From the NCBI GenBank assembly GCA_028583605.1, contig CM053326.1:8812587-8876586 (forward strand): a DNA stretch of 64,000 nt, in the 5' to 3' direction. Each line of letters begins with the position of its first letter. The stretch's first letter is position 1. Both the position numbers and the translations under genes were made by a program. Below, in pieces: positions 56,989-64,000 of this stretch. The notes beneath the pieces are model-generated. The model did not search any database and was not told where the DNA came from. It saw only the letters and a program-made list of their open reading frames with translations. This DNA is from Dastarcus helophoroides (lineage: Eukaryota > Arthropoda > Insecta > Coleoptera > Bothrideridae).

Positions 56989-57976
56989 TATACAAGGTGA
57001 TTCTAAAAGTAATACTATAAATTCTGATTCGTATTTTAGAGTCTCAAATAAGACGAAAAGTTTATATAAATATATGTTGTAAAAAGCTTCCTTTCAGAGT
57101 TACAGGTTGTGGAAAGTTAGTTTGTAATTATAGTTTTTAATTAATATTTGCGAAACGTGTACACATAATTAAATAAAATTTGGCACAACTCCATACCTTT
57201 TCGTGTCCTTTCCAAAAGTCTAATATGAATTAATTAACCCAACTTAACCAGTGGCGAGTATACCCGAGGGAAGCAGTGTTTAAAACCTGCTTTATTTATT
57301 TTGTATGCACTGTTGTCCTAATTTCGTGACAAAAATATAAACCACAAACGTTTTTACATAAAAAAATAATTTTTCACATTAATTAACAATAATTACTAAC
57401 TAATTATTATTACCAATTAATATTAGTTAAACTTAGGTAAATTTTATTTACAAATAATTTGTTTTAACAGGATATTTCAACTAATTTTATTTTTTTTCTT
57501 TTCCAAGTCAACTAGATGTCACAGCCGAGATTTTTGGTCAAGCGTTTTTAATGCATCAAGATATAAAAATGCATTTTACTCGAAAAACGTTGACAATATC
57601 AAATTTCAGTAAAAAGTACCTTTTTTATGTAAAAATGTTTGCAGTTTATATTTTTGTTACTATGGTCCCTTAGAATGAGTCATAGCCTTTTAGGTTGAAA
57701 AATAAAATCGGACGAAAACATTTTTGATCCTTTAAAAACCACTTTTTTAGGATCATGCAATCAGGAAATTATGCAGATTCCAAAAATGTGATAATACACA
57801 GAGCGTTTCATTTAAAAATCAACGGTTGGTATTAATTTTAGCAAAAATAATAATAAATAAAGAAAAAAGAGGGGGTGCACCATAATCCTGTTACACCTGA
57901 TATTGGCTTCTGATCTTATTTTGGGCTTTAAAATATGATCCTTAATTTATGGTACTACTTTTAGAATCACCTTGTA
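56989..57976. mobile_element. Foldback, second member of the 26253 family, with insertion
   Basis: TATACAAGGTGATTCTAAAA at the left and its mirror ending CTTGTA at 57976 match the ends at 26253-26890. The left arm is kept to about 57360 (CCATACCTTTTCGTGTCC block at about 57192). The right arm retains only the last 70-80 bp. The interior contains the repeat shared with 720-990 (57690-57905), which probably replaced the rest. Confidence 0.75.
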
Positions 57977-59354
57977 CAGGCTATTTTGAAATTAGGTTGA
58001 CAAATTTTAACAGCGGATTCTTTGCCAAAAAATATGTAAAACGTTTTTGATAAACATAAATCGGGAGAAGCTTTCTTTTTAAGATACAAGATGTCAAAAG
58101 TAAAATCGAAATGATGATTTTTTATTAATCTTTTCAAAATGTGACAAGATAAATAACTAAAATTTGGCACACCTATTTAGATTTGAATTCTGTATAAAAT
58201 AAACTGTAAAATGCTATTTAACGTGGATCAGTGGTGGATAAAACTGGGGGGAGGGGGTTAATAAAATTGTCCTTAATTTTGTTATTTTCAATTTTATTGA
58301 TATTTTAAGGTTATAATCGGTTAGTAGGAACTTTTTTACGTAAAAAAGATACTTTTATCTTACTTCGATAGAGTAGACCGTTTGCGAGTAAAAGGCATTC
58401 AAAAAATGTACTACATGTCTGGGAACTAGGGAGATTTAAGTTGCTGATGGGTCATACAAATAGAAAAGATGATTGTCACAGTGACTTAGGTTTAACGTCT
58501 TAACCTTAAAGCAATACGTTTTCTTTGGTTTAATTTTTCAATTTCTGTTAATTGTGGGTTCAATCAATTTATCTTCGAATAGAGAATTAAGTGATATGCA
58601 TTTAGGGTACTGGGTTCTCTAATGGGAACGCAGCGGCTGCTCGTTTCAAAAATAAGACGATCCGCTATTCCTTTTAGAGAAAACTCTCTCCTATCCTCCT
58701 GGTAAGTATCCAATATGTACTTATTACAGACCTTATACAAAAAATGCATATTACTTAATTTTCTATGCGAAAATGAATCCATTAAGAACATAATTAAGAA
58801 ATTTGAAAAATTAAGCATACAAAAGAATTGTTAGAATGTTTTAATGTTAAACCTGACCACCATATTTTTTGTTTCCATGGCCCACTTACAACTTTGAACT
58901 TTTTAATATTAATTCCTAGACGTGCAATGCATTTTGTGAATTTTACTCTAAAATGCTCTACTTCATTGAGGTAAGTATCTTTTTTACGTAAAAAAGTCTT
59001 AACTAAAACATTTTTGGCCTAAATTAACAGGAAAATTGAAAATAACAAAATTATGAATAATTTTATTAGCGCCCCCACTAGTGTTACCCGCCACTGTTTC
59101 ATACTAAATAAAATTTTACATTTTATTTCATAGAGCATCAATATCTAGATGGGTGTATCAAATTTCAGTTATCTATCTTGTCACATTTCAAAAAATCAAT
59201 GAAAGACCATCATTTCGATTTTACTTTTGACACCCTGTATCTCGAAAACTGAAGCTTCTTCGGATATAGGTTTATATAAAACTTTTTACATATTTTTAAA
59301 CAAAGAATTCCGCTGTTAAAATTTTAAAATTTAATTTCTGGACATCCTTGTATA
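57975..59354. mobile_element. Giant foldback, about 450-bp arms
   Basis: The left arm 57975-58430 and right arm 58910-59354 are inverted copies. Matching blocks include TTTTAACAGCGGA-TTCTTTG, TGTCAAAAGTAAAATCGAAA, AATGTGACAAGATA, ATTTTGTTATTTTCAATTTT and ACTTTTTTACGTAAAAAAGA. It abuts the preceding element, sharing the TA at 57975-57976. The loop (about 480 bp) has an ORF on the minus strand (58564-58818) without recognised family. Confidence 0.82.
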
Positions 59355-60774
59355 CAATTTAAAATTAATTGTTATCAAAATTGCGAATATTTTTCTGAAT
59401 ATCTAGAATCAACATGAAACGTTTTGTTAGTTATCTTAAAAATTCTTGACAACAATTAGTCTTTAGAAACTTTAGGACTTTTCATTGACAAGTAAGGTCA
59501 AATTTGGAGAAAGAAAAATGAAATTTCTAAAAATAAAATTCTTGTAAATTTCCCGTGACGTCGAAATTTTTTAAGAAAAAAAGATTGCTAGAAAAATTGT
59601 TTAGCTTTAAACACAAAATTTAGATAATATTCCTAAATATTTGGAGGATTTTTCTCTAAGTTACACCTTTAGAGCAAAATTTTTGAAATATCTAATTCTA
59701 CAGGTTAAACCAAATTTGATTTCTACTACAGGTATCTCATAAACCATTAGAGATACGAGAAAGCTTAAATGGGCAAAGTAGTGCAGAATTTAATGCCTGA
59801 GAAAACAATTGAATTCCAATTTGTTTAAATTTTATTTAAAAAAAAACTGAAAATCGCAATTTTTACAAATCAGTTGTAACTTGTTTATTTGCAGTCGATT
59901 CAAAAAAATTCAAAAACTGTGAGTAGTTTTTTTTTGATTAATCTGTTACGTAATATGCCATACTTCACTGGCGAAATGTGTTAAATAAAGTAATTTATTA
60001 TTTTTAAACAAAAATATATTAGTAGGCTAGTGCCATAACTTTTAATAAAAAAATTGCAGTACCTAACTACGTAAAAATAAATATAAAAGACTAAAAATAT
60101 TGTTATAAATTGTGCAATATTGAAACTCCTATTAGTGTAACAGGCATGCACCCCTTTAAAAGGCTTGTTTCTATGAGAACGTGTAGATGCTCTAAAAATT
60201 TTGTTGGCGGTTTTCACAAAAATTCTTTTAACATTAAATTTTTTTTCGAGTAACATGAAGTATCTAACAAACTAACATAAGAAATGACTCTCATATTTAT
60301 GCTCATTATCCATCTTAGAATACTTAACTTCTTAAGAAGTCTAGAATGCACGCTTGCGTATGAGTCATGAAAAAGTAGTCCCCAATAATATTCTTAAAAT
60401 ATTCTGAGAATTACGTCAATTAAAGGGAATCATGCACGTTACGATTATTAAAAAATATTTTAATAATATATATTTTGTTAAACTATTTTTGGTTTTTTAA
60501 TAATAATTATTGCGTTTTTAGGGACTGCATCTTTTATTATTAGGGACTATAGCGATTGCATTTCCTACTCTGATTTATTTTTGTTTTAAATAATAAATAA
60601 CTTAATTTAATGCAGTTTGCCAAAAACAAATTATGGCCATGAGACACATCAAATTAAACAGAAAAATATGCTGAATTTGAAAATGATTAAATTTAATATG
60701 ACGTCCATAAGAAATAACAAGGTTAACATAATTATCTTGAAAACAGTTTATTTCAGATAAAAATAACGTACACA
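59355..60774. other. AT-rich intergenic DNA, no recognised gene
   Basis: No supported ORF (the 91-codon minus-strand frame at 59981-60256 is AT-driven). Nothing else noted. Confidence 0.4.
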
Positions 60775-61025
60775 AATAATAAGGCCTTAAAAACAGCTAA
60801 CTAAAATTTTTGATTTTTTCTATCGTACTTCAAATAAACAAGTTACAGCTGATTACTAAAAATGATTTTCATTTTTTTCTAAATAAAATTAAGACGAATT
60901 GGAATTCAATTGTTTTTTTAGGGGACTATTGTTATGCATTAAATTCTGCACTACTTTCCCTATTTAAGTTTCCTTGTATGTCTAATAGTTTTCGTGATCC
61001 CTGTAGTGGAAATTAAATTTGGTTC
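60775..61025 (+). repeat. Interspersed repeat shared with 22780-23015
   Basis: Second copy of the repeat described at 22780, ending just before the TTAA-flanked transposon. Confidence 0.6.
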
Positions 61026-61073
61026 AAAATGTATATCAAAAAAAATCTTATAATAAATTCAATTTTAACTTAA

Positions 61074-62330
61074 GGGCGGGGTAAGGGTTTTCACTTTCGA
61101 AAAATCGAATTTTTTTTGTTTGTCTTATCTTATTGTTTAACATTTCAAGAATATGTCCTTCAAATTTTAAGCCGATATAACCAATATTCTTGAAGTTATT
61201 GTCTTATTAATCTCCTGGCCTTTAACGCTATAACTCTAACAGCTGCGGGCGGTCGGAATAGCAGTGCAGCTATCGAACAGGTATACAGTTTAGTCATTGC
61301 TATACTATACTATACACTACAAGAAGAAGCGAGCGTCAATTTGTCGTTAGACGTTCGACCGTGTGCGTACTCAAAATGCCAACGAAAGTTTCAACCACCT
61401 GATTTGATGATGATTTGGAGAATTGCACCGAAAAAATTATCTGGCAGCAGACAAATTGTTGAATTTGCATCTTATGTAGCTGCATGCACTTTCAATGAAG
61501 GTGCTGGTGCTTTCCTAACTTTTCTGTCTGACATGAACGTCAGCGTCGGCCCAAGCGCTCATGATTATGCGACATTCGCGGACAGCAATCGCATTGACAG
61601 GGCTGAGATTCAAGCTGAGCAGCAGAGCAAAGAAGCCAGAATAAAACAAAGACTTGAGAGAAAAGAGGCTGAAGACATCGACAATGCCGCAGGAAATCTG
61701 TTGTATGGAGCTGGAATCGATGATTCTGTGTAAGTTGGAAAAAAATATTTTTTTTCTTCACTTTTTTAGTTCATAAACTTTAGACGCGTTTTTCTCAAAA
61801 CTACTTTTTCAAAGTCCGTGTTCACTGTCATTTAAAAACTACTTGACCGATTCATTTCAAACTTTGTACATATTTTCGACATATAAAATACCGCCCCCCA
61901 ACGTTTAGTTAAATTATTTTTTTTTACATTAAGGGTGTTTCCCACCCACAAAATTGCGGAATTTTTCGTAGAAAATAACAGTTCACACTTTAGATGGCCG
62001 CCAAAAATTTTTAAAAGAAAAAAAAATTATCAGAGAACGCTGGGGGGAAGATTTGATTATAATTTAACTAATTTTCATGGTTTTTTATTTTCAGATAATT
62101 TCCGGCCGAGTTATGGTGAACACCGCAAATTGTTTTTTTCCCAAGACGTTTTGGGGGAAGCTCTGTTACCGGCTTATCATTCAATAATTCTGCATGAAAA
62201 AATTACACAACATTGTCAAAAGTATGCTTAATAATGTACAAAAGGTTCGAATGAAATTGCTTAATCCATATTTGAGAAAAAAAAATCGCAAAAAAGTGTT
62301 TTTTTTTACGCTGAAACCCTTACCCCGCCC
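61074..62330 (+). mobile_element. TTAA-flanked DNA transposon, Kolobok-like, complete ends
   Basis: A perfect 17-bp inverted repeat GGGCGGGGTAAGGGTTT opens the element at 61074 and closes it at 62330. Both ends are flanked by TTAA (61070-61073, 62331-62334). TTAA duplication is known for piggyBac and Kolobok superfamilies. piggyBac ends begin CCC or CCY, so ends beginning GGG favour Kolobok. It is 1257 bp long, shorter than autonomous elements, and carries only a C-terminal piece of a putative transposase. It is probably mobilised in trans or dead. Confidence 0.82.
61341..61733 (+). CDS. C-terminal fragment of a transposon-encoded protein (Mutator/Kolobok-like)
   Basis: An intact ORF of 130 codons inside the TTAA transposon. 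The convincing part starts near 61410 (APKKLSGSRQIVEFASYVAA) and continues CTFNEGAGAFLTFLSDMNVS. Next is a charged region (DSNRIDRAEIQAEQQSKEAR), ending NLLYGAGIDDSV. In insect and cnidarian transposase-like proteins of the Mutator-like domain family I recall the same order: a helix with a T-F/Y-N-E/D-G motif, a D--RI--AE...SKE-R--R basic helix, and a final Y-G/A-G stop. The catalytic residues would lie upstream and are missing. The first ~25 codons probably belong to the 5' UTR, joined by deletion. A GTAAGT donor-like site overlaps the stop and a TTTTATTTTCAG acceptor lies at 62083-62094; splicing would leave the same last residues. Function not demonstrable. Confidence 0.5.
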   Translation: MSLDVRPCAYSKCQRKFQPPDLMMIWRIAPKKLSGSRQIVEFASYVAACTFNEGAGAFLTFLSDMNVSVGPSAHDYATFADSNRIDRAEIQAEQQSKEARIKQRLERKEAEDIDNAAGNLLYGAGIDDSV

Positions 62331-62513
62331 TTAAACCAGACATTTTGACATAATTTTTGCTATAATTTTCAATGATTTTTTTCGTAATTACAACTTTCAT
62401 AATGGCACCAGTAATTGTCATCACTCTAATAGTCAGCACCAAACATACTTTTGGAGAAGAATAATATTGCTTCTTTATTTTAATTCTGCTTCTTTATTTT
62501 ATTTCTTTTACAG

Positions 62514-62622
62514 CCTCAATCGGTTCCCACATGTATGTTCAAGAATTTCCAATGAAGCTGTTAATAGTGATGCCCATACAATTGCATTGCCAGACAGAAC
62601 AGCATATCAGCTTCTTGTCTAA
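62514..62622 (+). CDS. Candidate terminal exon of an unknown gene
   Basis: A strong acceptor (TTTATTTCTTTTACAG, 62498-62513) precedes an open frame. It reads LNRFPHVCSRISNEAVNSDA then HTIALPDRTAYQLLV and a TAA at 62620-62622. A polyadenylation signal AATAAA follows at 62729-62734. Composition is more coding-like than the flanks. No family is recognised and no upstream exon is visible within reach, so it may be the last exon of a gene with a very long intron, or chance. Confidence 0.3.
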
Positions 62623-62734
62623 AATATTTTGGCGTGATTGTTAGCAAATTTAGTTAACGTAGATTGAAATAATATTAATTACATTTTAGCGGTTTTTATT
62701 GTAATCAATGCAATTTTTTTTACATGAAAATAAA

Positions 62735-63494
62735 ATATGTTTGACAGACTTTGAATTAAAATGTTTTCAGGTTTGTAATTAGTTTTTGTTTATGAAAAAT
62801 TCTAGTTGATGACAATTACAGGATACAAAAAACAAAAACAATCCAGTAGTTGTCACAATGTGGCAATTACTATGGAAATCGCTTATCTGGAGCTAGAAAT
62901 CCAAAATTAGTTTAGATAACTACTTGCAGCAATTTTACACGCACAGATGCAAGAATTATTGAATTTTATTAAAATTTTCAAAAGTTTTCACCACATGGAT
63001 AATAACTGACACTTAGTAGATCTGTCAGTGCATTTTTGGTGTCAGTACTTGCAAGCAAAACGTACAATGAAAACGCTAAGGAAAAAAATTGTTTTAATAT
63101 ACAGAGAGTTAATTTTGATTGCAACTGAAGCCTGCAAACAATTGATAACATATTCAACGACACATAAAACATATAAAGTATCCATAATGGCACTTAAATG
63201 TGAAAGGGGCAAGTCAAATGGATTAAAAATATTACAAGAAAAGATTTTCTACTGAAAAAAGATTAACTTCATTGACAATTATTCAAATTATAGTGAACTA
63301 AAGACGGCATTGGCAACAAACTAGAAAAAAATAGAGATATTTTTTTTTTAAGTGACATTTCTATTTCACCCATCAACATATGGATTCTTCTTTGGACTGT
63401 TGAGATGTTAGAACAGTTCAAAAAATAAAGCGACGAAAAATTTGATTTATAAAAGATATAAAAAATGTCTAAGGGAAAGACACATAAAATACTG
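62735..63494. other. Intergenic, no recognised gene
   Basis: AT-rich DNA. The overlapping ORFs at 62978-63193 (minus) and 63028-63255 (plus) are not recognised. Confidence 0.4.
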
Positions 63495-64000
63495 TACAGG
63501 GTGAGTCACTAAGCAGGAATCGGTCTTTGGCAGGCGTATCGTTCAAAATATCAAAAAATGTTTGGAATAAAAGTTGTTTGAAATAAAGTTCTTCCACAAC
63601 CTAAAATTATTGCCAAATATAGCGGCTTTCCGGTTGCACCGGAAATGAACACAAGTTTCTTATTTTAAATAGAACACCCTATGTATTTTTACATTTTTGG
63701 ATTCCTTGTTAGAAATGAATATGAATTTATTAAAACGACATAGGCCTTTAGTTAAACCGTTTTTGCGTAATTTAATTTTTTTGGTTAAATTTGACGATTT
63801 CGGAGCTTGACGCCATTAACGATATTTTCCAAACGCAATGACTCAGAGTTGTGTGGCATACGGTTTTGGATTCAGGAAGAAATGGAGTATTTGTTTACGT
63901 TATTGCTGTTAGCAAAATTTTTTAAATTTCTTTACATCCGTCGACTCAATTCTTCAGTTGTTCAAACATGCATAACTTAATTTTTTCAAATGGAACCATC
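63495..64000. mobile_element. CAGGGTG-type element, left part, cut by window end
   Basis: Starts TACAGGGTGAGTCACTAAGC. It contains AATAGAACACCCTATGTATT, a word combination typical of insect foldback or MITE families with CAGGGTG ends. The right end would lie beyond 64000. No ORF. Confidence 0.5.

Noticed and set aside
1..64000. CRISPR arrays, operons or prophage
   Set aside because: The short repeats found (38617-38775) are inverted at the far end, vary in spacing and lack unique spacers. The window is eukaryotic, with splice-like signals, LINEs and hAT/mariner elements.

Overview
The window looks like repeat-rich, AT-rich intergenic DNA from an insect nuclear genome. I lean towards a beetle or similar arthropod, by inference only. 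The evidence is the mix of families: a Mos1-like mariner, ZMYM1-type hAT elements, a Tigger/pogo element, Jockey/CR1-like LINE pieces, a Penelope-like element and LTR elements. There are no bacterial operons, rRNA or convincing tRNA genes, and no complete host gene. Every clearly recognisable protein is a broken transposon protein. One short candidate host exon lies near 62.5 kb.

Layout. 1-6 kb: a decayed mariner/Tc1 tail split by a hAT MITE with a perfect 8-bp target duplication, plus a mini foldback. 6-9.5 kb: a hairpin MITE, a three-copy repeat, a nearly full-length mariner with stop codons, and a Penelope 3' repeat. 11-13.4 kb: a hAT MITE with a perfect 8-bp duplication, then a 1.3-kb palindrome whose two arms each encode a hammerhead ribozyme motif. 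14.9-16.7 kb: a LINE reverse transcriptase pseudogene on the minus strand. 17.9-20.3 kb: at least three inverted-repeat elements nested in one another. 20.8-22.25 kb: a TA-flanked element carrying a 303-bp MITE. 23.9-25.2 kb: a bounded hAT. 26.3-28.9 kb: a foldback, then an LTR retroelement remnant with a primer-binding site.

29-31.6 kb: a hAT MITE and a second ZMYM1-type hAT whose right end is replaced by a copy of its left flank. 32.6-36.5 kb: a second copy of the hammerhead-family foldback, hit by a Tigger element, another TIR element and a LINE end. 38.6-42.2 kb: a large element whose inverted ends are arrays of a short AAATATCC motif, itself hit by a TG...CA element in a TA microsatellite. 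42.5-43.3 kb: a Penelope GIY-YIG endonuclease fragment. 47.5-48 kb: a degenerate satellite with a period of about 120 bp. 48.7-49.1 kb: a possible solo LTR. 50-52.1 kb: a LINE fragment and a 1.7-kb solo LTR. 52.3-53.9 kb: a TIR element with GTTTACAC/CAAGT subterminal motifs. 57-59.35 kb: two abutting foldbacks. 61.1-62.3 kb: a complete TTAA-flanked, Kolobok-like element with a partial transposase ORF. 63.5 kb to the end: the start of another CAGGGTG-type element.

Two themes link the window. First, many elements are long perfect-hairpin formers (arms 200-650 bp) that share TA-flanked CAGGGTG-like ends or a TTAACATTTC end. Second, the most unusual object is the palindrome at 12.05-13.35 kb, which joins foldback architecture to self-cleaving-RNA motifs of the type known from Penelope-like elements and retrozymes. 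A Penelope element is present in the same window. All calls come from reading the sequence; no database search was run.
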